Under the pieces are notes generated by a model. That model saw only the letters and a list, made by a program, of their open reading frames with translations. It did not search any database and was not told the DNA's origin. Below are positions 21,550 to 32,225 of a DNA stretch of 64,000 nt, piece by piece. This DNA is from Agrocybe praecox (taxonomy: Eukaryota; Basidiomycota; Agaricomycetes; Agaricales; Agrocybaceae), in assembly GCA_964017145.1 (NCBI GenBank), contig OZ024843.1, positions 1,851,001 to 1,915,000 on the forward strand, written 5' to 3'. Within the stretch, counting starts at the first letter, position 1. Each line of letters begins with the position of its first letter. The translations under genes were made by a program, and so were the position numbers.

Positions 21550-24406
21550 ATGGCTTCAGGAAGTCGGAAGAACAGTGCTACGAAGACACAAGCTTCCTCG
21601 GTGAGTCGTGCCCCCTCTCGCGGCTTGCTGTGGTTAATTCATATGATAATGCTAGTCCAAGGCATCCTTGAAGCAAACGACCTTGTTCCGCTCTTTCTCG
21701 TCGAAGAATGCTCCTAAAGTGGTTCCAGCCGAACCTCAGGTCTTGACCCAGGATCCTGTAACGGCACTGGCAGCTGACGCTACTTCTATGCCTCCTGCGG
21801 ATGAATCAATTATGCTATCCAAACCGGAATCTCTAGTGGTGGAGTCTTCGCCGGTCGACGCCAAAACTGTGGTCGACAATTCTTTAATTGATTTAACCGA
21901 GGCTATTGATGTCGACGCTGGGGAAGATATTCCCAAGCAGGAACTTTTGTCAGAAAGGCGGAGTCCGTCTATCACGATTATGGACGAGGATGCCATTACT
22001 ATCCTCCCACCACCACCAGTAGCTCCTCCTGGTCCTGCTCGAGACGAGAAATCTAAAAAGAAAAACGTCAAGTCCAAAGGGAGCACGCGGGACGAGCCAA
22101 TCGTTATTGTCTCCTCTTCTCCCATCAGAGTTTCTTTTACATCTCAAGATGTCAACAGACCCATACACCCTTTTTTTATGTCGAAGCCGAAAGTGGATAC
22201 GCCACCTGTGCGACAAGCGCACACGAGAACATCGAAACCTATTTCAACGACTCAGCTTGCCCCATTCCCAAACACAGAATCGCAGCACGTCAGAGGACCT
22301 CAGACCTTGATTCCCAGACCAGATTTACCTTTTACGAAGAGACCCTCGAAGAAGTCAGAGATTCAGGCCGATGTCAACCAAGGGTATGGATTTTTAAAAC
22401 GACAGGAGACCATCCCAGAAGAACCACCTACGGAAACTTGGGTTCATCGGATATCTGATGCTCCCGAGAAAAGCCAGCTTAATGGTATACCGGAGGAATA
22501 TATCAAAAACCATCCAGCTATTGCGAGACTTGTCAACGATGGCTCAGACAATTGGCCAACATCACGCCGTCCATGGACAGAGAAGTGGCGACCATCTTGC
22601 GCTCAGGAAGTCCTTGGCAACGAGAAGAGCGCGATATATCTTCGAAATTGGCTTCGTGCTCTCGAGCTACAGTTTGAGCATAATACTGAGCAAAATTCTA
22701 CGGATGTACAACAACCTAAATCTCTTAAAGGGAAATCTAAACAATCTAACAGGGGAACTAAACGCTCTCGGATTATTCGAACGATCCAAAAACAAAGGAA
22801 AAAATCACGCATTGACTCTGACGAGGAAGACGACAGTTGGATCGTTTATAGCGACGAATCTGAGCCTGAAGCCTACTATGAAGAATTGGACGAATTTGGG
22901 GAAATCCTATCCGAGGTTCCCGCGAGCTCTCAATTTTCCGCTACTCGCGCTAATCCTCTCTTCTCCAATGATGCAAAGGAAGACGATCTAGGCCAACTAC
23001 ATAACACGATACTAATCTCAGGCCCGTCAGGGTCTGGCAAAACGGCAAGTATTTACGCGTGCGCAGAAGAACTGGGCTGGGATGTCTTTGAGGTTTATCC
23101 GGGCGTAGGACGGCGCAATGGCTCTAATATCGATAACCTTATTGGTGAAGTCGGCAAGAACCACCTCGTCCTCCAAAAAAATACAAATGTCCTGAAGTCG
23201 TTCCTTTCGAAAAGGAATGACACACAGTCCAACGGCGAAGATAATCCATCTGCGGATAATTTTCAAGCAGCATATTCTCCTCGTAAGAAAGGGACTGCTA
23301 AAGATACACCTGAAGTGGAAAGTGAGCCAGAGCAGCCGAGCACTAGGATTAAACCGATTCGACAATCTCTGGTTCTGCTCGAAGAGGTTGATATTCTGTT
23401 CAAGGAAGACGTGAATTTTTGGACAACCGTCATTAGAATCATAAAGGAGTGCAAGCGGCCTGTCATTTGTACATGCAATGGTGAGCAAATGAAGAATTTT
23501 ACAAATGTTTTCGTATGCTCACCTTATTTAGATATATCACTGGTTCCGATATATGAATTGCCTTTGCAAAGTATAATTCATTTTGTGCCATGCCCCGTTG
23601 ATGTTGCGACATCTTACCTTCAGGCGCTTTGCTTAGCGGAAGGGTATAGTACTGCGCGGGATGCAGTCTCAAAGGTGTATTTGCACTCAGGTGATGCATC
23701 TGCAACGCCAAAGCCTGACCTTCGCCGGGCAATAAATTCACTACAAGTGAAATGCTCAACAAGTCCCTCTCGGCCTTTCTCCGAGGCAATCGGAGCTGAA
23801 CGGTCTTCAGATACATTGAAGCAGGAAGTAGACGCCACGAACATGGTGCAAAAGATCGAATTCTTGTCCTACCTTGACGGAAACCTTAAGCAGAACGCGG
23901 TTGATTATGTCGTGGTATGAATTATTGCATTAATTGGAAGCGGTTGCTGACATAACAATATATAGACAGAAGAGCTGTCTAGTTATTTACCCTCGGAAAA
24001 CGACGAATTAGGACACACTATACTGCATGACAAGCACGCGAAAGACAGGCTTGAATTCGGACGACATGATCGACAGGGAGACATGATATGGACTGCTGTC
24101 TCGCTTTCGTGTAGCGTGGAGGTGAAGGGAGATGAGGGTGGAGATGAGATGCTGGAAAGACAAAGGAGAGTGATGCGAGAGATATGCCCAACGGCTGTGT
24201 GGTCTCGAGGAAACGGGTCGCTATGGTTAGAATACATGCCGTACGTGCGACAGATGGTTCTAGCTGAGGACAAGGAGGAGGAAAGAGGAAAAAGAAAAGA
24301 TGGAAGAGTTACACGGAACAGTGGTCGGAGTGGCTATGTGCGGACGATCGCATTGACGGAGGAAGCACGGAGGGATGTGATGTTTAATATCGTGGATGGA
24401 GCGTGA
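21550..24406 (+). CDS. ELG1: Elg1/ATAD5-like replication factor C subunit
   Basis: Elg1 replaces Rfc1 in an alternative clamp-loader complex that removes PCNA from DNA after replication. The N-terminus MASGSRKNSATKTQASS joins, across a small intron, to a disordered region with LKQTTLFRSFSSK, which resembles a PCNA-interaction box. WTEKWRPSCAQEVLGNEKSA opens the AAA+ module; Walker A is SGPSGSGKT, followed by VFEVYPGVGRRNGSNIDNLI. Walker B lies in QSLVLLEEVDILF, followed by PVICTCND, ISLVPIYELPLQSIIHFVPC, and a sensor-like YLHSGDASATPKPDLRRAIN. The C-terminal part continues after an intron at about 23914-23965 and ends at 24404-24406. A 51-nt intron at 23481-23531 is in frame and free of stops. 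About 860 residues, within the range of fungal Elg1. Confidence 0.87.
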
Positions 24407-24528
24407 TTGTAACGTGGATGTATTTGGTTACTTACGTGAGCAATATAACCGAATTTGGGATTTCCATGCGAGCGACCCATAATTGACTTGCACACTAATG
24501 TTCCAACTCAACGACCTCTTCCCACATA

Positions 24529-26243
24529 ATGGACTCGAACAACAGCGAGCAGAGACTTTCCCCCGTCGTCAACCTCGCCTCCCTCGATTTTCTCCAGAAT
24601 CAAAGGAGGCCCTCAGTCAATGACCACAGACCATATCATCCTCACCACGACTCAAAGCCTGACCCTCGTCCTTCTTCTCCCTATGTTTTTGGTGACGCAA
24701 CCCCACACCCAGCACTAGAACCAGGCTCTCAGCTGAGAAAGCTTCTTCATTCTCCCTCTCCAGACCATCGTCCGACCCCTTCTTTGTCGAACGACTCTCA
24801 AGGATCGTCGAGAAACCTTCCAGGTGCCTGTCCATCAGATCATAAACGCTATATGTAGCATTAACAAAACAGCTGTAGCGTCTAATCTACCGAGAGACCA
24901 CCATATGGATGTCGATAATGACAGGAATTCGATTCTCTCCCGTCGTCATATCAGAGATCCACCTTCCTTTGATTTCACCATGCGAAGGCACTCAATAGCT
25001 GTCGGTCAGAACCACATTACCCTTCCTGGCCTCTCTGCCCTCCATGGCACCAAGAGGAAAATGTCTGCAGATCGAAATGTATTTCCCCCTGTCGGTGAAG
25101 ATGTCGACCCACAACTAGTTGGCCCTGGAATCCCCAGTATAATGGACGTAGACATCGACGCTCCTGCTCCTAAACGAAGAGGCTCTACAATAGATACGCA
25201 TAGGATTGCTCAGCTGAGTCTGAATGACCGTCGCAACTCTGTAGACTCCAGAAGTACTCAATGGTCTTCTAACGATCGAAGAGAGTCTGCTCCGTCTCTG
25301 TTCCCAACCCTTACCGTCCCTGGCATCAATTCATTCAATTCGAATTACAACTCTTCAGAGTCTCAACACGGGAGAATGCACTCAAGTTTGGCTGCTTTCT
25401 CATGGCCTTCCAATTCTCAATCCGACGAATCACCCGTTACTTCCAATAACAACGGCTCGACTCAGAGTAGCCGTCATTTTGATCCCGTTCATCAGGCGAA
25501 TACCATCCCACCGCCGGTGAATTATATACCTGACCGTAGAATGTCAGTCCCTGACAATTTGACACACCCTTCATCCTCAAGAAGTGTACACTCCCGATCT
25601 CGTCCTCCGTCACGTCAAAATACCGATCAATCTGGGCTTTCCTCTGGGCAAGAAGAGCAGGTATCCAATACTGGGTCGCCGCATGCTAACAAAGGCTCTT
25701 CTGGAAAAGAAACGGGCGCGACGCCGTATTCGCGCTCACCAGAACTTCGTGTCTCTCACAAACTTGCAGAAAGGAAGAGGAGAAAAGAGATGAAGGATCT
25801 CTTTGATGAACTTCGCGAACAATTGCCGTCTGACCGAGGCATGAAGGCTAGTAAATGGGAAATTTTAAGCAAAGGTATTTTCAATTACAGTTTTCTTGGA
25901 AAGGAGACTAATTGATGGCTCTCAAGCGATTGAATATGTCACCAATCTAAAGCAATCTCATAAGATGCTGGAACAAGAAGTCTCATCACTTAAGCAACAG
26001 CTCAATCAGCAGCAGCAGCGGCCAGACTCCTCTAACTTTCCTCCAGGAATGTCACCTCATCCTGGCTATGGGCAACCACCATCTTTGTACGCACCCTCAT
26101 CTCATATGCAACAATCACATGCTGCTTTGAATCACTCTGGACATTCTGACTCTCGTCCGGAGTCGACGCAAAACCTTTACGCCTCTGCCCCTACATCTTC
26201 ATCGCAAAACGGTGGTATTCATAGAGATCCCCATCCAACATGA
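24529..26243 (+). CDS. Basic helix-loop-helix transcription factor
   Basis: A long low-complexity N-terminus rich in Ser, Pro, Asn and Arg precedes a C-terminal b[23 protein letters not shown] (basic region and helix 1), loop [17 protein letters not shown], helix 2 [18 protein letters not shown], running into a short coiled segment with Gln runs ([12 protein letters not shown]). The basic region has H-x3-E-x3-R spacing, the class B pattern that binds CACGTG E-boxes. Intron 1 (24824-24872) restores the frame only if the acceptor is the AG at 24871-24872; intron 2 (about 25876-25925) falls between the loop and helix 2. ATG 24529, stop 26241-26243; about 535-540 residues. Target genes unknown. 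Confidence 0.85.
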
Positions 26244-26923
26244 TCGTGTTCCTGCACGAGGCTCCGGGGTAGGTTCGGTTTTCGCGACGCGTGCTTTGCC
26301 CCCTGGGCCTGTGTGATCGCATCTATTTATTTGATTTGATTGTAGTACATAACTGTTTTTAAAAGTTCTTCATCTGTTCATTTTTATACTTCTGGACAAT
26401 AGAGACGATCTCTTTTTTTACTTTATTTTTTTGGGGGTCTCCTGAGATTTCATTTTCTACAGTTTGTGGGCTGTCCAGACATTTTTGATTTGTTGTGCAC
26501 AACCTTTTTTTATATAAAAAACTGCGACGGACGGTAAATTTAATTGTGTATAATTGCATTATAGTAGAATATTGTGTGTTGTCAACCATCCGTGCTTTTC
26601 GCTGTGTTTCAAAGATGAAGAAGCTTTTTGTTCAAGGACGTCGCTGTCTCAAAATAAAACTTTGAAATTCACTTCACGTGCCTCGCCTATCGCCTAAACA
26701 AACAGAGCCATGGGCATTATGATTACATACACACGCAGCGTCGCAGCCTCTTTCCTTGACGCTCATTCATTCAAACGCGCACCGACCCTTGTTTCTTGTA
26801 TTTTAATCATCTCATCTTTACGAGTGGCTTTTCACGACTGACAGGCTCCGTTTGGATCCAATTTATTATCTTTAACGATCTAAATACACGACCGACGCAA
26901 CACCACTCCACGTCAAACGAAAA
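26244..26923. other. Intergenic gap, 680 bp
   Basis: 3' UTR of the bHLH gene on the left (T-rich, with tatataaaaaactgcgacgg near 26511) and promoter and leader of the TFIIF gene on the right. A CACGTG E-box occurs within cttcacgtgcctcg (26675-26680), upstream of the TFIIF gene. No gene seen. Confidence 0.45.
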
Positions 26924-29200
26924 ATGGCACCTAAAACGGCTTCGATGGCATTGCTCTTCCACCCCAAGAAGAACACGAAGCAGCAGCAGCAGACACAAGC
27001 ACCATCTCCCAAGGCAGGACCTTCTACGCCGAACTCGAGTCAAAGCCAGGGGAGCCAGCAGCAGCAGCAGCCGAATGGACAGACACCTCGACGAAGACCG
27101 CCCCCGAAAAAGGTGGAGACGGAGGAAGAGGAGCTCAAGCTCCCCGAGGGCTCGTATCAGGAGTACAAGCTGCTCTCGTCTGCGCTCAATGGGTGGCGAT
27201 ACGATGTGATGAAGTTCGAGTCGCGCAGGCCGGTGGACATCTTCCAGTGGAAGCAGCCGATAAAGCTGAATAGGAAGGATATCAGGAAGGACGGGCCTGC
27301 GACGAATACGGCTCCGGAAGCTGTAGGACCTATGCTGGGGCCCGATGGGAAGCCTGTGATTGGTGCAGACGGGAAGATGGTCATGGTGGATGCGGATGGG
27401 AGGCCCATTCAAGCTTCGTCGTCGGTGAATGGAGGAGGAGGAGGTGCGGGGGGTAAGGATAAAGATAAGGGAGGCAAGGGTGGTGGTGCGAATGCGAATG
27501 CAAAGAAGAGGTTCCAGCGGAAGACGAGGCAGGTGTTCTTTGTGCCTGATGAGGTTCGTCAGTTGCGCAGGGAGGAGAGATACCCATGGGTGATGGAGGA
27601 TTCGAACCCGACGACTGGCGAATACTGGACAGGGCAAATGGAGGATGCGTCCAAGGCAGACACTCACGCTTTCTTTATGCCAGCGGCGAATGATGCATTC
27701 AAGTTCGTCCCCGCCCATCGATGGTATAAATTCCAAAGACGAATTGAGCACAACCTTCCTAAAGATCTTGCGGGTGTGGACTCAATGGTATTGAACATGA
27801 TATTAATCGAGTATAATGTATCCGGACCAACTAATGTTTTTCTTTCTTTTTTCTCTTCTCTTCTACTCCGAGCAGTATAACGATGCCAAACGTGACCCCC
27901 AAGTTTTCTTGTCGCGGTTCAACAAAGGGAAAGGAGTCTCCGCTGCTACGGCAGCTCTATTCAAAGCGGAAGCTTCTGGTTCAACCAATGGGCCGTCTGG
28001 GCAAAGTCTGGGACCTGGCGGTAGGAAGCTGAAAACGGTGGACAGCGGAATGGATCACCTCTTCGACGACGGTGAAGATGATGGTGATGGCATGGCAAAG
28101 AAGAGGAGGAGAGAACTGGGTGAGGAAGGTGACCTTGATGAACAAGTGTACGAGGAAGACTTTGCAGATGACGATGAGAAGATGGAAGTTGATGACGATG
28201 ACGAAGAAGCCAAGGAACTTGAGGCTCGTACATGTCTTCTATTGCTTCCTTGTTGTTGTCTCACACGTATTATAATTTTTTAGGAAAAGCTCAAGAAGGA
28301 ATACCAAACGGCGAATAAGCTCAGAGAGGATGGGGCAATTGAAGATGATGACGAAGAAATGCCTGGAACGAGTAAACAGGCTAAAGCTATGCAGAAGCTT
28401 ATTCGAAGCAGAGAAGGCAATGATGCATACGAGTCTGATGACGACAATAAAAATCCGTATGCCAGTTCTGTAAGTTTTATGTCTAGTATTTATTCGTTGT
28501 TTTTGCTCATAATTTATAAAAGGAGGAAGAGGAAGAAGAAGAGGAAGTCATTGGTACTGCCGCGGCGGCTATTCAGCAACAGCAACAAGAAATTGAGTCT
28601 AGGTCGCAGACGCCTAAACCGCCTGTGCCCCGCCCTACAGTTGTCCCGCCTGCTCCAGGCTCCCGTCCAGCTTCACCTATACTCTCACCCGGTCATGGAG
28701 GACATTCTGTGGTTGCTAAGCGAGCGACTAGTCCCAAGATTCCAAAACCAAAGGGACCAAATGCGAGCCGAGGAAATTCCCCACTCGGGGGACAGTCGCC
28801 GCTCAGCAGGGCAACGAGCCCAGCTGCAGGAAGCGACGCCCAGAAAACTGGGGTGAAACGGAAAGCTGATGATTCGCCCGAGAAAGCAGTAAACGGCAAT
28901 CAAGCGAATAACAACGGGCCTAATGCGAATGTGCCTAAACTCAAGAAGCGCAAGCCTGCAGTGATAGGAGGACCGGAGGGCGCTATTTCATCAGCCGAGC
29001 TGGAGAACCTGTTGCTGGACTGGCTGAGAAATACGTCAAATGCGAGCACGAGAGACTGCATCCATCACTTTACACCATATCTTACAGATCCGGCGAAGAA
29101 ACAAGAGTTCTCGGCAATGGTACGGAAACATGCACAGCTGAAGAACGGATGCCTCGTTTTGAAGAGAGCAGGATCATCAGCACCTTCACCTGCTGCTTAA
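26924..29200 (+). CDS. TFG1: Transcription initiation factor IIF, alpha subunit (RAP74/Tfg1)
   Basis: TFIIF binds RNA polymerase II and stabilises the initiation complex. After a Gln-rich N-terminus comes the dimerisation domain: EGSYQEYKLLSSALNGWRYD, VMKFESRRPVDIFQWKQPIK, a Gly-rich insertion, FQRKTRQVFFVPDEVRQLRR, EERYPWVMEDSNPTTGEYWT, FFMPAANDAFKFVPAHRWYK, FQRRIEHNLPKDLAGVDSM. A long acidic central region follows (EDDGDGMAKKRRRELGEEGD and onwards). The C-terminal winged helix reads ISSAELENLLLDWLRNTSNA through HAQLKNGCLVLKR, as in RAP74. Introns at about 27788-27876, 28228-28283 and 28469-28522. ATG 26924, stop 29198-29200; about 690 residues. Complete. Confidence 0.93.
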
Positions 29201-29431
29201 ATACCCTTTTTGCATGTGTAGTGTAATACAAATCTATTAATAGGGCGACATTTACGGGATCGTCGGTGACTTGAACCTCTCCGGTTAACGCTGGCAGGAA
29301 GATAAGACATATAATGAGCGGCAGCCGCATCCGACAGTTTACGGTCGACTCACCCCGTGCTCGATCTGTCTTCACTCCTCTTAAAAAAAGCCAATGAGCC
29401 AATTTACCGTCTCACCCCCCTCTCACCCGCC

Positions 29432-31183
29432 ATGTTTTTATCCCTTGTTTCTTTTCTCCTCATAGCTGGTGCTGCAGCTATCCCAAATCCCTCCGGGGCT
29501 CATTTTCATGCCCATAACGTACAAAGAGCTCTTCCGGACACCTGGCATCAGCCTGAGGACCATCCCGTTCACGCCTTGTTTAACCGTGCACCCGGAACGG
29601 ACGGTGTTGCCTATCCCAGTGTAGGCAGTCCAAGTAAGCTTTTTTTATTTTCGTTCATTTATTTCCGTTAAAATATATATACTCTATAGCATGGTCTGCT
29701 GCATATCCTCAGAGCACACCAGATCCCAATGCAATTCCTGTTGCCTGGCTAAACGCCTACAACGCCGCTGTGGCCGCTGGAAAAATTCCCAACATTCCTA
29801 TCCCAACCCAGTCAGCGCCGAACACTAATCCAATTTATCCATCGGGCGTGGACCCTAATTCTCAGACAATCTGCTCCGGTACCTACAAGTGCAGAATTCC
29901 TGGAGATATTTGGGACTCCCCCAATGGCGTTTTTGCTAGTTCGTTCGACGATGGCCCGTCTCTTGTATGTTGTTATGTTCCCCTGTCTTTTGACCGCGAT
30001 TTGACCATTTTCGCAATGCAGTCGACCCCTAAGCTCTTGAATTTTTTAGGCAGCAATAACGTTATCACGACTCACTTTATGATTGGTATCAATATTCTTC
30101 AAAACCCAAATGAATTCCAGCAGGCCTTTGACGCCGGGCATGATATTGCTGTTCATACCTGGACGCATCCTTACATGACGACCCACAGTAATTTAGATGT
30201 CGTTGCACAGGTGAGTATATGTGCTGTCCTTCTTTTCCTTTACGGGCTTGACATCCATTCCGACAGCTTGGCTGGACGATGCAACTCATCCATAACTCCA
30301 CTGGAGGGCGTGTCCCAAGGTATTGGCGACCTCCTTATGGCGATTCTGATGCCAGAACTGGTGCCATTGCCAAAGAGGTTCGTTCTTTTCCTATCTCTTA
30401 TCAATGCAGCCTACCTAATGCCCATTGATCTTCAGGTCTTCGGCCTACAGACGGTGTTTTGGAATAAAGAGTAAGCATTCATTCATTTTATCTCGTCTCA
30501 TCTTGCTTGTGATCCATGGCCTAACAATGTGAACGAGCAGCACGAATGATTGGGAAGCTACCCAACCCAATATCGAGGCGGCTTTGACGAACTTCCTAGC
30601 TGGTTCGTTTGTTGAATAATTTCATGTCCAAAAAAGTCAATTATTAACCTTCCTCCTTCTCGGTATAGGCCCAAAGAGCCCTGGACTCATTATTCTCGAG
30701 CACGAAATCGTCGACAGGACTGTAGACTCGTTTATCGCCTCCTTCCCCAAGATTGCAGCAGCCGGATGGAAGTTTGATTCCCTAGTCAAGGTTGTCAACG
30801 ATGGACGAACGTACCAGAATGCTCAGGACTCTAAATCCAATGATGTCAAGGTAGCAGGTATCCTAATCGACGGCGGATCATCGTCCCCACCCCCTCTATC
30901 TTCTTCATCCTCTTCGTCGTCCTCTTCCTCTTCTTCGTCATCCTCTTCGTCATCCTCTTCGTCAGTCTCATCTTCGTCTTCATCTTCGTCTTCTTCGTCC
31001 TCATCCTCTTCCGATTCGTCTTCTTCTTCCAGCGCGTCGGCAGGAACTCCCAGTACCACCAACACCGGCGAAGGACAGAAAAGCTCATCAATAGGCAATC
31101 GCGACACCTTGTTCCTCAGCAAATCGTATCTTTCCCTGATAGTCATCAGTGTTATAACTGGTGTCTTTGGTACTTTGCTATAA
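29432..31183 (+). CDS. Chitin deacetylase, GPI-anchored (CE4 family)
   Basis: It removes acetyl groups from chitin to make chitosan in the cell wall. The signal peptide is [18 protein letters not shown]. The polysaccharide deacetylase domain has motif 1 ASSFDDGPS, motif 2 [17 protein letters not shown] (metal-binding His pair), motif 3 [20 protein letters not shown], then [20 protein letters not shown], and motif 5 [15 protein letters not shown] Pro region and a very long Ser run (about 30885-31040) lead to a C-terminal hydrophobic tail [19 protein letters not shown], which fits a GPI-attachment signal. Five or six introns. ATG 29432-29434, TAA 31181-31183, about 450 residues. Architecture matches basidiomycete Cda proteins; which paralogue it is cannot be told from this. 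Confidence 0.93.
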
Positions 31184-32225
31184 CAACCCCCTCCTGCTGC
31201 TGCTCTTCCTGTCATCAGTTCTCCTCGCAGTTTATTTGCCATGACCACGACTTCACGTTTCTTGAACGCCACGATCACGATATTGTTGTTTCTCCATTTT
31301 GCTGTCCCTGTTCCCTGTCATTGTGCTACTTTACTTTTCCTTGCTTTCTATCATGGACCTTATTCACTTTTTTTTCATCCCCCATTTCTCATCCTTCGAT
31401 CCCCCAAGAAAAACAAGCGCCCCAGTCATTCATTTACATACATACATTACATCTACTAATCTCCGGGACTTTGTAGTGCTCAAATGGACTTACCTACTAA
31501 TTCAAATTGTCAGTGTCACCCCCGCCAGGCATTTAAAAAAACTCTTTGGTTCTCGAGTGTATCGTTCGTATCATGGACGTACCAAGTTTGTAATTGGGAC
31601 GTTGTTACATACATATAATAATTCGTGGTGTCAACCTTTGTGCGCGCAATACAAAAATTTCGTATAGTACTTTGACATCCCGTTCATTAATACAAGTCAT
31701 ATCGCGCATTATGAGTGAGTTTGACGCATTAGGTTTCATGAAAGGTTGTTGTATTGCATTTTTTGAGACATTGGACAAGGGTTGACTATACAGGTATGAT
31801 AAATTCGGATTTCGTAGGGATCTGTTGTCGTAAATAATCATGAGGTGTAATCGTACGTAAATAAGCAAGCAAGCAAAAAGGAAAATGAATATTAGCAGTG
31901 TGATGGCTGCGATATCAATCAACACCACCGCGTGATGAACGAGTTCAATAACCATAAGAAAAAGGCGAGAAACGAGGAGAATACGCGAGTCATCGCATTG
32001 TTCCTGGACCAGATATTATACTAAAATGTAGCAGCGCCGCATTGTCATGTCAGTCAGTCAGTCAGTGAAGCATCGAGCAAAGAAAAGAAAATGATTATCG
32101 GTCAATGAGATTCCTTTGCGATATTGCGGTATTGAGGCGTATTTGATATCGAAATTGAAATGAAATGGGTATCTTGAAGAAAGGAAAGACCATGAATACG
32201 AATGAGGAGCCCGGTTATTATTGGT
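31184..32225. other. Intergenic gap, 1,042 bp, largest in the window
   Basis: The chitin deacetylase gene and the kinase gene converge here, so long 3' UTRs are expected. The open frames seen on both strands are short, overlapping and without domain content. The only distinct element is a four-unit CAGT repeat. An unrecognised noncoding RNA cannot be excluded, but nothing in the sequence argues for one. Confidence 0.45.
32051..32066. repeat. (CAGT)4 simple repeat
   Basis: Four perfect tandem CAGT units in the convergent intergenic region. Probably an ordinary microsatellite. Confidence 0.8.

Noticed and set aside
21736..22125. A minus-strand open frame of 129 codons inside ELG1
   Set aside because: Antisense reading of the disordered Elg1 N-terminus; Ser-rich and without splice or start context.
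26807..27751. A 314-codon minus-strand open frame overlapping the TFIIF gene
   Set aside because: It is the reverse reading of the TFIIF alpha coding sequence; composition is Arg/Leu/His-rich as expected from an antisense frame, and it has no domain.
30823..31278. A minus-strand frame coding a long Glu/Asp-rich protein
   Set aside because: It is the antisense of the serine tract in the chitin deacetylase; the acidity follows directly from reverse-complemented Ser codons.
31184..32225. Possible noncoding RNA gene in the largest gap
   Set aside because: No recognisable structure, box elements or conserved motif could be seen; convergent 3' UTRs explain the gap.
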